Shown here piece after piece: positions 35,704 to 44,063 of a DNA stretch of 64,000 bases. Every line of letters starts with the position of its first letter. The stretch's first letter is position 1. Location: contig JAEUGY010000077.1 in assembly GCA_016794625.1 (NCBI GenBank), positions 1 through 64,000 on the forward strand. Direction: 5' to 3'. The position numbers were made by a program, and so were the translations under genes. This stretch comes from Opitutaceae bacterium. Lineage in GTDB: Bacteria; Verrucomicrobiota; Verrucomicrobiia; Opitutales; Opitutaceae. The notes below the pieces were generated by a model. The model did no database searches, was not told where the DNA came from, and saw only the letters and a list, made by a program, of their open reading frames with translations.

Positions 35704-37620
35704 TCAGGGTGCCGCCGCCTGCTCGTCGATGCGGAGAAGACGGGCGCTATTGAAGATGACAAAGAAGGCGCTGAACTCGTGGAGCACCGCAGCAAGGATC
35801 GGACTGATCAGGCCCAGGGCTGACAGCACGACAAAGCCGACAATGAAGGCCAGGCCCCAGAGCAGATTCTGGTCGATGATCGCCAGTGTGCGTTCACTGA
35901 TGCGAAGAAAACGCGCAAGATGGCGCAGGTCGCTGCCCATCAGGGCCACGTCGGCGGTCTTGATGGCGACGTCGCTGCCGAGTGCCCCCATGGCAACACT
36001 CAAATCGCCGGCCGCCAGCGCAGGCGCGTCGTTGATCCCGTCCCCCACCACCAGCACCCGCCGTCCGGCTTCCTTGAGGGCCCGGACTTCCGCCAGCTTT
36101 TCCTCGGGCAGGCAGTCGGCCCGAAATCGGGTGATTCCGGCGGCCGCGGCGATGCGTGCGGCGACGGCGGGACGATCGCCGGTCAGCATGACAAAGTCGA
36201 CAACGCCGACACGCTTGAGCTCTTCGATCGCATCAACGGCCTCAGGCCGGAGCGTGTCCGCCAGGAGCAGCGCACCGGCGTACCGGCCCTCCTGAGCCAC
36301 ATGCAGCGAGGAGAAGGGTGCGTCCTCTAGATTCGTATCTGGAATCGCGATTCCCTGGGCGCACAGCCACGCCCGCCGCCCGGCCAACAGGCCATTTCCC
36401 CGCAGTCCGCAGCCTGGAACCTCCTCGCCGAGCACCTCACCACCCCCGAGTTCGATCCCTCGCCGCGCGACCTCGGCCTGCACGGCCTTCGCGACGGGGT
36501 GCGACGAGTGCGCCTCCAGTCTTCCGGCTGCACGAAGGAGGTCCTCTTCGCTGCCGCCTGGCGCGGGCAGGACTGCAGTGACCCGCAAGGCCCCCGTTGT
36601 AAGGGTGCCGGTTTTGTCGAACACGACCGTATCGACCGCAACGGCTGACTCGAAGTGACGGGAGCTCTTTACCAACACTCCGAGGCGCGATGCCACCGCC
36701 AGAGCCGCCACCATGGCGGAGGGAGAGGCGAGCACGAAAGCACAGGGCATCGCGACAATGATGACTGCAATGGCGCGTCCGATATCCCTCGAGAAAAAGA
36801 GCACGAATCCCGCCACGATCAACACGAACGGCATGTAGAACCGCGTATAGTCGTCGATCAATCGCATGACGGGCGCCCGCGAAGCCTTGGCTTCCTCGAC
36901 GATGGAGGTGACCCGGCCCAGCACGGTCCCGGACCCGGACTGCCCGACCACGAGTTCGATTGCGCCGCTTTGATTGACGGTGCCAGCGAAGACGCGGGTG
37001 CCAACTCGTGCCTCGACCGGAAGAGACTCTCCGGTGATTGAAGCTTGGTCTAGGGTTGAGCTGCCCGCGACGACTTCGCCATCGGCGGGCACCAGATCGC
37101 CTGCCAGCACCCGCACGCGGTCGCCCGACCGCAGATCGGCCGCGGCGACCGCCGTTTCGCCGGTGGCGTCGAGCCGCCGCGCCCTCACCTGGGAGAGCCG
37201 CAACAAGGAGGCGACGGCTTCTTCCACGCCGAGCGTGGTGTGTTCCTCGAGCATCTGGCCGAGGATGAGGATGGTGGCGACAAAGGTGCCGGTGGCGTAT
37301 TGTCCTGTGGCAAAGCAGGCGAGAATGGCGAGGGCGACGAACTGGTCCATGTAGTACTTCGTGGCCTCGAAGCCGTCGGATTTTAGTGACGTCAGGCTGT
37401 CCCAGATCACGGGCACGGCGGCGACCGCCAGCCCGAACATCGACCATAGAGACAGCAAATCCGCCTGGTCAGGACGCAGCCAGCGGGAAACCACGCTGAG
37501 AGCCAGGCCAAGCAGGCCGAGTCCGACCAGGATCACGCGCAAACGGAGGGGCGCGGACAGTTGAGAAGGTGGAGTGACCGGAAAAGCGGGTGCGGTGGGG
37601 TGGGCCTGAGAGGCGTTCAT
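35704..37620 (-). CDS. P1B-like heavy-metal P-type ATPase with MPC motif and no metal-binding domain
   Basis: Cation pump of 638 residues. There is no N-terminal CxxC or His-rich metal-binding domain. Motifs in order are TGES (196-199), transmembrane MPC (291-293) where CPC, SPC or similar is expected, DKTGT with phosphorylated Asp335, the P1B-specific SHP (373-375) and GDGINDAP (526-533). The last helices contain HEFSAFFVIFNSARLL (614-629). Metal specificity cannot be read from the MPC variant. Its start overlaps the stop of the SPFH gene upstream by ATGA, so it is the last gene of a four-gene cassette with three SPFH proteins. Confidence 0.9.
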   Translation of the reverse strand: MNASQAHPTAPAFPVTPPSQLSAPLRLRVILVGLGLLGLALSVVSRWLRPDQADLLSLWSMFGLAVAAVPVIWDSLTSLKSDGFEATKYYMDQFVALAILACFATGQYATGTFVATILILGQMLEEHTTLGVEEAVASLLRLSQVRARRLDATGETAVAAADLRSGDRVRVLAGDLVPADGEVVAGSSTLDQASITGESLPVEARVGTRVFAGTVNQSGAIELVVGQSGSGTVLGRVTSIVEEAKASRAPVMRLIDDYTRFYMPFVLIVAGFVLFFSRDIGRAIAVIIVAMPCAFVLASPSAMVAALAVASRLGVLVKSSRHFESAVAVDTVVFDKTGTLTTGALRVTAVLPAPGGSEEDLLRAAGRLEAHSSHPVAKAVQAEVARRGIELGGGEVLGEEVPGCGLRGNGLLAGRRAWLCAQGIAIPDTNLEDAPFSSLHVAQEGRYAGALLLADTLRPEAVDAIEELKRVGVVDFVMLTGDRPAVAARIAAAAGITRFRADCLPEEKLAEVRALKEAGRRVLVVGDGINDAPALAAGDLSVAMGALGSDVAIKTADVALMGSDLRHLARFLRISERTLAIIDQNLLWGLAFIVGFVVLSALGLISPILAAVLHEFSAFFVIFNSARLLRIDEQAAAP

Positions 37621-38726
37621 TTTTGGTCGCGAAGGAACAGGTTCAGGGCACGATCGGCGGCGGGCAGGAGGGTCTTGCCCCGGGCCCGCGCGAGAATATG
37701 CTCCAATGTCTCCGCTCTGAGGCGTGCCTCCACCAAGGCCGGAGCGGCCCGGTGTTCAGACATCAAGGCGATGAACGACGCGGCTTCGCCGGCGGCCCGC
37801 GCCTGCAGTTGCCGCGCATCGGCTTCGGCCTGTTGGCGTTCACGGTAGGCATCTCCTTGTGCGCGGGGCAACGCCTGGGCCCGATGCGTGTGTGCCTGTT
37901 CGACGGTGGTGCGGGCCTCGACCTGAGCGCTGGTCACTTCGGCGAAGGCGCTAACCGTGGCTTGCGGAGGAGTGAGGGCATTGACCTCGAAGGCGACGAG
38001 CTCGACGCCGAGGCCGAGCTCGTCGAGTCGCATCTGCGCGAGTTCACGGACCTTCAGCCGGAGCCCCTCAAGCCCGGTGCCGAGGGCGGCGTCGATCTTG
38101 AGGCCGGCGAGCACCCGGGTGGCCGCAGCATAGCAGGCGGCCTCGATCAGACGCTCCGCCGTCTCAGGCGTGGTGGCCGAGGCGAACGCGCGCGGCTGGA
38201 TGATGCGGTAGCGCACGGTGAAACGGGCCTGCACGAGATTCACATCTCCGGTCAGCGTTGAACCGTCGAACGCCGGGTGCAGGCCGCGGCCCGAGGGAAC
38301 CCTGGCCGAAGGGGCGCTTCCGGGAAAGAGAACCGCGAGCGTGGCGGCGTGGGCGACCGGGGCCGCCGCCGTTTGCACCGGTGGCACGCTTGTGCCCGAT
38401 TCCTCCGGGCTCCAGGCGAACAGGGACACCTCGTGTTGCTTGCGGGTGGAGAGTTTGACGACCCGGTCAATGGGCGTGGGCAGGGCAAACAACAACCCGG
38501 GCGGAGCCACGTTGGGCTGCAGCCGACCAAGCCGGAAAAGCAGTGCATCCTCGTCCGGGCCGACCCGGGTAAACCCGGATCCGAGGTAGAGCGCCACCAG
38601 CCCAAGTAGGAGCCAGCGGAGCAGGGAGAGGGTCGAAGCGAACGCCGCGAACAGGGCCGTACCGGAGCCGGCGCGGCGGCGCCGTCGTGCGGTCGCGGCC
38701 GGGACGAACAAGGGAGTGGGCGACAT
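37617..38726 (-). CDS. SPFH-domain membrane protein, HflK-like (third of three)
   Basis: A 369-residue protein with an arginine-rich N-terminus, one TM (~25-50), then an SPFH/band-7 domain (GFTRVGPDEDALLFRLGRL, PPGLLFALPTPIDRVV) interrupted by a ~40-residue low-complexity insertion around residues 107-150. A long Ala/Glu/Arg coiled-coil C-terminus follows (~270-350). HflK/HflC proteins form membrane cages that modulate FtsH; no ftsH is nearby. The coupling to a metal ATPase suggests a different client. Translationally coupled to the ATPase. Confidence 0.86.
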   Translation of the reverse strand: MSPTPLFVPAATARRRRRAGSGTALFAAFASTLSLLRWLLLGLVALYLGSGFTRVGPDEDALLFRLGRLQPNVAPPGLLFALPTPIDRVVKLSTRKQHEVSLFAWSPEESGTSVPPVQTAAAPVAHAATLAVLFPGSAPSARVPSGRGLHPAFDGSTLTGDVNLVQARFTVRYRIIQPRAFASATTPETAERLIEAACYAAATRVLAGLKIDAALGTGLEGLRLKVRELAQMRLDELGLGVELVAFEVNALTPPQATVSAFAEVTSAQVEARTTVEQAHTHRAQALPRAQGDAYRERQQAEADARQLQARAAGEAASFIALMSEHRAAPALVEARLRAETLEHILARARGKTLLPAADRALNLFLRDQK

Positions 38727-38779
38727 GGAGGAATATCCGTGGAGCGATTCGGACCAAGGGCGGCCGAAGTCTCCGGGAA

Positions 38780-39670
38780 TCAGGGGCGTGCTGGCTTCAG
38801 CTGCGAGAAGGGAGACGTATCCGTGTCGATCACCAGGGTGGTGTTGTCTTTCACCGCCTTGCGCAGAACCTCAAGTTCACGGGTGAACAGGTAGAAGGCA
38901 GGATTCTGGGCGTGCGCCTCGGCATAAGTCCGTGCGGCCTCCGCCTCGGCCCGGCCGCGGACTTCCTCGGCCTGGCGCTGGGCCTCGGCCAGCAGCACCG
39001 TTTTCTCCGCGTCGGTCCGCGCGCGAATTTCCTCCGCCTCGCGGCGACCCTCTGCCCGGTAGCGGGCGGCGTACTGTCCCCGTTCCGCACGCATCCGCTC
39101 GAACACGTACAACGTGTTGGCTTCGGGCAGCGAGATTCGTTTCACTCCGACCTGCACCAGCGTGATGCCGAAGGCGTTTCGGGCCTGGGTTTGGATGGCG
39201 GCGGTGAGGCGGGACTCGAACTCATCCAGCTTGAGGACGGCCGGATTGGTCGAAACCAGCTCGGCGAAGTCGTAGTTGCCGAGCAGGGCATTGCGCGCGC
39301 TGGTGGCGAGGCTTTCGAGCTTTGCGGGCGCTGCGGACGGTGTACTCAGCGCCTGCAGAAAGAGGAGCGGATCAGAAATGCGCCAGACCAGAAAGACGGG
39401 CAGAATCACATTGCGCTTGTCGCGCGTGAGCGCCTCGGAGATCCGCGTGTCGTGGACAGCCAGCCTGGTGTCAAACCGATGCACGATGTCGATCGGCCAC
39501 GGCGCCTTCGCTTGAAGACCGGGCGTGGTGTAGGTGCGAATGGGAGAACCGAATCGCGTCAGAACCACCGCTTCATTCGAGGCCACTTGAAAACTGAAGA
39601 GCTGAAAGCCGAGGACCGTGGCCACCGCCAGTGCGATTGCGAGGCGGGTGATCAATTGCGTTACGGGCAT
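38780..39670 (-). CDS. SPFH-domain membrane protein, HflC-like (second of three)
   Basis: A 296-residue protein from the ATG at 39670; the open frame upstream to 39988 overlaps the preceding gene and is not homologous. TM ~6-24 precedes the band-7 domain with VVLTRFGSPI, PGLQAKAPWPIDIVHRFDTR and LVWRISDPLLFLQAL, all close to HflC. A coiled coil rich in EAEEIRARTDAEK-type heptads (~190-250) precedes a hydrophobic YLFTRELEVLRKAV and a short tail with the DTSPFSQL-type ending seen in HflC. It forms, with the neighbouring SPFH gene products, a probable hetero-oligomer. Confidence 0.88.
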   Translation of the reverse strand: MPVTQLITRLAIALAVATVLGFQLFSFQVASNEAVVLTRFGSPIRTYTTPGLQAKAPWPIDIVHRFDTRLAVHDTRISEALTRDKRNVILPVFLVWRISDPLLFLQALSTPSAAPAKLESLATSARNALLGNYDFAELVSTNPAVLKLDEFESRLTAAIQTQARNAFGITLVQVGVKRISLPEANTLYVFERMRAERGQYAARYRAEGRREAEEIRARTDAEKTVLLAEAQRQAEEVRGRAEAEAARTYAEAHAQNPAFYLFTRELEVLRKAVKDNTTLVIDTDTSPFSQLKPARP

Positions 39671-39692
39671 GGGAGTGGGTGCGGCCGGCTGC

Positions 39693-41348
39693 TCAGCGGG
39701 TGAGTAGGGTGGGATCCGGGTTGAGGTAGAAGGTGCGCTGGCCGGCCGGAACGACGACGAGCGAACGCAAGTCGGCCAGCGCGCGTTCCCAGCTTTCGAG
39801 ACGGAGCCGGGCACGGTAGGCGTCGGGGTGGGCCAGGTAGGCGGGCAACGGGGCGAGAAAACGCGAGGCCTCTCCGGCGGCGCGGTGCCGGCGGGTTGTC
39901 GCCTGTGCCTCGGCGGAGATTCGAGTCGTGACTTCTGCACTACGTGCGGCGGACAGGACATTGACCGCTTCGGTCCGGGCTTCGTCATTCATGGCTCGAC
40001 GCTCTTCCTCGGCGCTGATGACATCCTGGTAGGCCGCCGCCACCGCCACCGGAGGATGCACGTCCTTCAGTCCGGCAAAGACGATCTCCAGTCCGAGATC
40101 GTGGCGGTCGCAGGCCGACTGAAGCTGCCGCCGGAATGCCGCGGCGATGGCGTCGCGGTCCGTGGTCATGAATCCGAACGCAGTATGGCGGGTGGCCAGG
40201 AGCATGAGCTCCCGGTACCCGAGGGTCGCGAGTGCGGTGGTGGCGTCGGTGGTGTGGCGGAGGTAGGCCACCGCGTCCCGGACCCGGTAGTGGATGGGTA
40301 CATGCAGGGTGAGCAGCTCCTGCCCCTGGCCCACCAGCAGGTTCTGTTCCCCTTCGTAGTGCTTCTCCGTCCACAGAATGGGCCCCGCCAGGTCGCGCTC
40401 GAAGCCAAGCGCAATCTCCCGCACGGGCTCGGTTTGCACCCGTTCGACTCGCGCCCAGGGCCATGGAGCATGCCACACCAGACCGGGCGGAAGCGCCTGC
40501 GGACTGAAGGCTCCGCACGAGACGAGCACGCCACGGCTGTCAACCGGCACCTGGGTGACGGCCGTGGATGCCCAGAGTCCCAGGACAAACAGGAGGGTCA
40601 GCGGGGCGGCGAGGGATCGGCCGAGGCGGACCAGCCGCGCCTCCTCCAATCGTGTGCCGAAGGTGCGCTCCAGCGTGGAGGAGAGCGAACGCAGAGGATC
40701 GGGGTGACCGAACAGCGCGCACAGGACGGGGCTCGGTGAAGGCAACGTCGATTCGGTCCGGCGACGTGCGGGCTGGTAATGACGCAGCAGCGAAAGGAAG
40801 CAGGTCTCACCGGCAAGGAATAGGGTGATCGCGACCAGCGCGCCCTCCGCCACCACGAGAGCGTTGTGCCGCGTATACAGCCGCAGGATCAGCACCAGCA
40901 CTACAAATCCATGGGTGAAGGCGAGCAGCCGGGCGAAGGGAATGAGGGAACCGAGGTCCGCGGAGGCGGGGGCATCCGGCACCTGGGTTGCATAGATTCC
41001 GAGGAAATGCAGGACAAATGCTCCGATCGCCAGTGCCACGGTCACGAGCTGTAGGGAGGAGTCCGTCACTCCGCCTCCCGGACCCGCGGGGCCGAGGAGC
41101 AACCGAAGGGGCGCCAGGAGAGCGAGCACTCCGCCGAGGGCCGTGAGCAGCGTGCGACCGCGATACCTGAGCGGCGGAAGCTCCGCAGCGAGCGCCCGCG
41201 CGGCCGCCCAGGCTGACAGGCCCGCCAGCGCGGTGAGGAGACGCAGTCCGGTCTGATGCGCACCGTACAGGGCTCCGCACGCCGCGACCACGAACGCTCC
41301 AGTGAGGAGGCGTGCGACCGGTTGACGTGACGTGGAATCGGGCGACAT
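39693..41348 (-). CDS. Polytopic SPFH-domain protein (first of three)
   Basis: A 551-residue protein from the ATG at 41348 (MSPDSTSRQP). Unlike ordinary HflK/C, it starts with about six TM helices (roughly 12-28, 36-52, 68-86, 98-120, 141-158, 165-185). A cytoplasmic linker and a seventh TM (246-264) then precede the band-7 domain (~265-500: VPVDSRGVLVSCGAFSP, PPGLVWHAPWPWARVERV) and a coiled-coil tail. The extra membrane module is the distinctive part. It is 22 bases upstream of the HflC-like gene and probably opens the cassette. Confidence 0.83.
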   Translation of the reverse strand: MSPDSTSRQPVARLLTGAFVVAACGALYGAHQTGLRLLTALAGLSAWAAARALAAELPPLRYRGRTLLTALGGVLALLAPLRLLLGPAGPGGGVTDSSLQLVTVALAIGAFVLHFLGIYATQVPDAPASADLGSLIPFARLLAFTHGFVVLVLILRLYTRHNALVVAEGALVAITLFLAGETCFLSLLRHYQPARRRTESTLPSPSPVLCALFGHPDPLRSLSSTLERTFGTRLEEARLVRLGRSLAAPLTLLFVLGLWASTAVTQVPVDSRGVLVSCGAFSPQALPPGLVWHAPWPWARVERVQTEPVREIALGFERDLAGPILWTEKHYEGEQNLLVGQGQELLTLHVPIHYRVRDAVAYLRHTTDATTALATLGYRELMLLATRHTAFGFMTTDRDAIAAAFRRQLQSACDRHDLGLEIVFAGLKDVHPPVAVAAAYQDVISAEEERRAMNDEARTEAVNVLSAARSAEVTTRISAEAQATTRRHRAAGEASRFLAPLPAYLAHPDAYRARLRLESWERALADLRSLVVVPAGQRTFYLNPDPTLLTR

Positions 41349-41400
41349 GATCGGGGTCGAACCGGGCGAGGTCTGCGCGTTTGACCGTCGGTTGGATCCC

Positions 41401-43152
41401 TTAGGGCACCTCGTAGAATTCCACCAGGGCTTCTCCGGTGGACGTGCCCACACCTGCGACAATGACGGTGTAGCTGGCACCAGCCGGCAGGGTCACAAGG
41501 AGAGCGGCATCCTTGCTCCCGGCCGTCAGGGAAAAGGCACCGAGCGAGGAGAAGGTCGTGGCGAGCGCAGAGGACCAGTCGTTGTTCTCGGCGATCTTGG
41601 TGCCGGCCGCGTTGTAGACCTCCAGCTTCGGATCGGCGAGCAGTCCGGTCAGGCCGAAGGTCGACAGCGAGGGTCCGATGCCGCGGATCAGAATGCGTTT
41701 GCCCCCGGTGCCCTGGATCACGAAGCCGGCCACAAGCACATTGGATCCGGTGCCGACGTACGCGCGGGCTGAGAGGTTGGTCAGCCGGGAGGAGGGGGTG
41801 GCACTGTCCGCATCGTACGCCTCAACCAAGGCGATTCCGGCGGCATTGCCGCGCACCTGGGCGGTGCCACCCCCATTGGGGAGCGTGACGGTCAACGCGG
41901 CGTCCTTGCTCCCGGCGTCCAAGGCGAAGGCTCCGAGTGAGGAGAACGTGGAGGCAAGAGATGACGACCAGCTGTCGTTCGTGGCGATGCGAGTCCCCGC
42001 CGCGTTGTAGATCTCAAGACTCGGATCGGCGACCGCACCCGTCACTCCGAGGGTTGACAGGGTTGGACCCACCGCGCGAACCAACGTCTTCTTGCCGTCA
42101 GCCGTTTGGACGGTAAACCCCGCGATCAGCACCGATGAGCTGGACTGCAGGTACGCACGGGTTGAAAGGTTGATCAGGGCATGGGTCGAAAGGGCGGTCG
42201 GAGTCGTGACAAGCAGCGGCGCGGCGGAACTGGTGGTGGACGCGGTTGAGGTACCCACGGTGTTCGTGACCACGATGGTGTAACTGCCGCTCGACGACGG
42301 AGTGGGGGATGCTAGGGTGTACGAGGAGGAGGTTGCGCCGGAGATGGCGACGCCATCCTTGCGCCACTGGTAGGAAAGCGCACCGGAGCCGGTCGCGGCC
42401 ACCGCGAACGTGACGCTCTCGCCCGTGCCGACGGCGGCGGCCGTGGGAGCGGTGGTGATGAGCGGTGCCTCCGCCGTTGGAGTCGTGGCGTAGGTACCCG
42501 AGAGAACGACTTGCTTGGTCGCGATGATCACGGCGTTTCCCGCGGAGTCGGTGCCCGAAACGGGGGAGAGCGTGGTGAGTGACATGGTGCCCGCGGCCAC
42601 GAGGGGCGAGGCGACGTTGTCGCCTGAGAACGATGCGCTGTCCTCGGCGAACATGAACTGCGATGTCAGTTTCGTCGAACCGCCCACATTTACCTTGTAG
42701 TGCAGATGGCGGATGCGCCCGGTGTAGAGTCCCGGCTTGATGCAACGGAACGACCATGCACCCGCGGAATCCGTGGTCGTCTTGCCGTAGAACTGAAAGT
42801 TGGTGTCTCGGGCCGCGTAGTTGTTGGTCCCCGCCACATAGTAGTAGATTCCCCCGTTGTCCGCCTCCCACAGCTCGATCTCGCCGCCGGCGATGGGTGT
42901 GCCGTTGCTGTCCACCAGCGTGCCGGACAGCAGCATGATGGTTCCCCGGCACTGCGTGCTGGTGGAGTAGATTCGGGTGAGGTCATTGTCGGCGGCTTCG
43001 CCGGTGAACCAGGCCGTGCTCAGCGTCTGGCCCGAGTTGAACGGATAGTAGGGGCCCTCGGTCGTTGAAGGTGTGGGAGTCAGGGCCAGGGCGGCGCCGG
43101 GGACAAGGAAGGCGGCCGCGGAGATGCGGAGGAGGAGGAGACGAAGGTTCAT
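41401..43152 (-). CDS. Exported intradiol dioxygenase-like protein with Ig-like domain and tandem repeats
   Basis: A 583-residue protein with a signal peptide (1-23, ending ALA). Residues ~25-222 form an intradiol ring-cleavage dioxygenase-like domain: TEGPYYP, GGEIELWEADNGGIYYY, and KPGLYTGRIRHLHYKV. Candidate ferric-iron ligands are a Tyr in 103-105, Tyr143, His149 and His151, so the site looks intact. Residues ~226-316 are an Ig-like domain (YQWRKDGVAI, SGSYTIVVTN). Two ~120-residue repeats (328-447 and 459-583) end the protein. Catechol-type substrates are the family default, but secreted members can act on polymers or be non-catalytic. The SPFH cassette begins 52 bases downstream. Confidence 0.82.
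   Translation of the reverse strand: MNLRLLLLRISAAAFLVPGAALALTPTPSTTEGPYYPFNSGQTLSTAWFTGEAADNDLTRIYSTSTQCRGTIMLLSGTLVDSNGTPIAGGEIELWEADNGGIYYYVAGTNNYAARDTNFQFYGKTTTDSAGAWSFRCIKPGLYTGRIRHLHYKVNVGGSTKLTSQFMFAEDSASFSGDNVASPLVAAGTMSLTTLSPVSGTDSAGNAVIIATKQVVLSGTYATTPTAEAPLITTAPTAAAVGTGESVTFAVAATGSGALSYQWRKDGVAISGATSSSYTLASPTPSSSGSYTIVVTNTVGTSTASTTSSAAPLLVTTPTALSTHALINLSTRAYLQSSSSVLIAGFTVQTADGKKTLVRAVGPTLSTLGVTGAVADPSLEIYNAAGTRIATNDSWSSSLASTFSSLGAFALDAGSKDAALTVTLPNGGGTAQVRGNAAGIALVEAYDADSATPSSRLTNLSARAYVGTGSNVLVAGFVIQGTGGKRILIRGIGPSLSTFGLTGLLADPKLEVYNAAGTKIAENNDWSSALATTFSSLGAFSLTAGSKDAALLVTLPAGASYTVIVAGVGTSTGEALVEFYEVP
41404..42171 (-). repeat. Two tandem copies of a ~120-residue coding repeat
   Basis: Copy 1 is encoded at 41812-42171 and copy 2 at 41404-41778. 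Both follow the order NLS-RAY, VL-AGF, VGP/IGPSLSTFG-like, ADP-LE-YNAAGT, SSLGAF, AGSKDAAL, VEAYD/VEFYE. Shared blocks such as YNAAGT and GSKDAAL are identical at protein level. Such repeats recur at C-termini of exported proteins of this group and probably serve as surface-display or adhesion modules. Confidence 0.85.
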
Positions 43153-43399
43153 GTAGAGGATGAGACAACGCGGTCGGACAACGGCGGCACTGTAGCAGGC
43201 TAATCCTTAAGGGATCGTGAAGGGTCGCCGTTTTCCGGATTTTGTGGTGCGACCGGCCGAACTCGACGCGGGCGAGGAGTGGACGGGTCCTCTTCATGAA
43301 ATCTTCAGGCTCGATATGAGAAGATTGCCACGGATGTCTTCCACCTCCAGGTTTTGCCCCCGCCCGACCGCGTCAAGGGACGGCGGTCCGGCGCCCTCC

Positions 43400-44053
43400 G
43401 TGCGCATCCTCCTCGTGGAAGACGACCCCCTCCTCAGAAAAAGCCTCGCGCAAGCGTTGCGCGAGGAGGGCTATTCCGTGGACACCGCCGAGACGGGAGA
43501 CGAAGGGCTCTACAAGATCGAGAACACTGACTATGATGCCGTCGTCCTCGATGTCATGCTGCCGGTGCTCGACGGTTGGACCGTGCTCGATCGGGTGCGC
43601 CGGAGCAAGACTACGCCGGTGCTCATGTTGACGGCGCGCGACTCCGGCCGCGACCGTGTCCGGGGGTTGGATGGCGGCGCGGATGACTACCTGGTCAAGC
43701 CTTTCGATCTGATGGAACTGTTCGCGCGGCTGCGGGCGATCATCCGCCGCTCGGCCGGTTTGGCCCATCCGGTGATCGCGCTGGGAGATGTCACCATCGA
43801 TCTGAAGGCGAAAACCGTGCAACAAGCCGGCACGACGGTAAACCTGACACCGCGCGAGTATTCGATCCTCGAGTACATGGCCCTGCACCGGGGGGCGGTG
43901 GTCACACGGACCACGCTGTACGAGCACATCTTCGACGAGGACGACGATTCGCTGTCCAACCTGCTGGATGTCCACGTGTCCAGCCTGCGCAAGAAACTGG
44001 GGGCGGACCTCATCGTCACCCGCCGCGGGCAGGGATTCTGCATCGAGCGTTGA
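43400..44053 (+). CDS. OmpR-family response regulator
   Basis: DNA-binding regulator, 217 residues from the GTG at 43400, which places VRILLVEDDP at the very start as expected. In-frame ATGs at 43334 and 43316 would only add Ser/Arg/Pro-rich residues. Phospho-acceptor Asp51 lies in VLDVMLP, the conserved lysine is Lys100 in LVKPF, and a winged-helix domain follows (~125-217, LTPREYSILEYMALHRG, SNLLDVHVSSLRKKLG). It is 10 bases upstream of its kinase gene and transcribed with it. Confidence 0.94.
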   Translation: MRILLVEDDPLLRKSLAQALREEGYSVDTAETGDEGLYKIENTDYDAVVLDVMLPVLDGWTVLDRVRRSKTTPVLMLTARDSGRDRVRGLDGGADDYLVKPFDLMELFARLRAIIRRSAGLAHPVIALGDVTIDLKAKTVQQAGTTVNLTPREYSILEYMALHRGAVVTRTTLYEHIFDEDDDSLSNLLDVHVSSLRKKLGADLIVTRRGQGFCIER

Positions 44054-44063
44054 GGTCGGCGCA

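Noticed and set aside
37617..41348. SPFH genes as a normal hflK-hflC pair
   Set aside because: There are three genes, one polytopic, with no ftsH or hflX, and they are coupled to a metal ATPase, so the standard assignment is inadequate.
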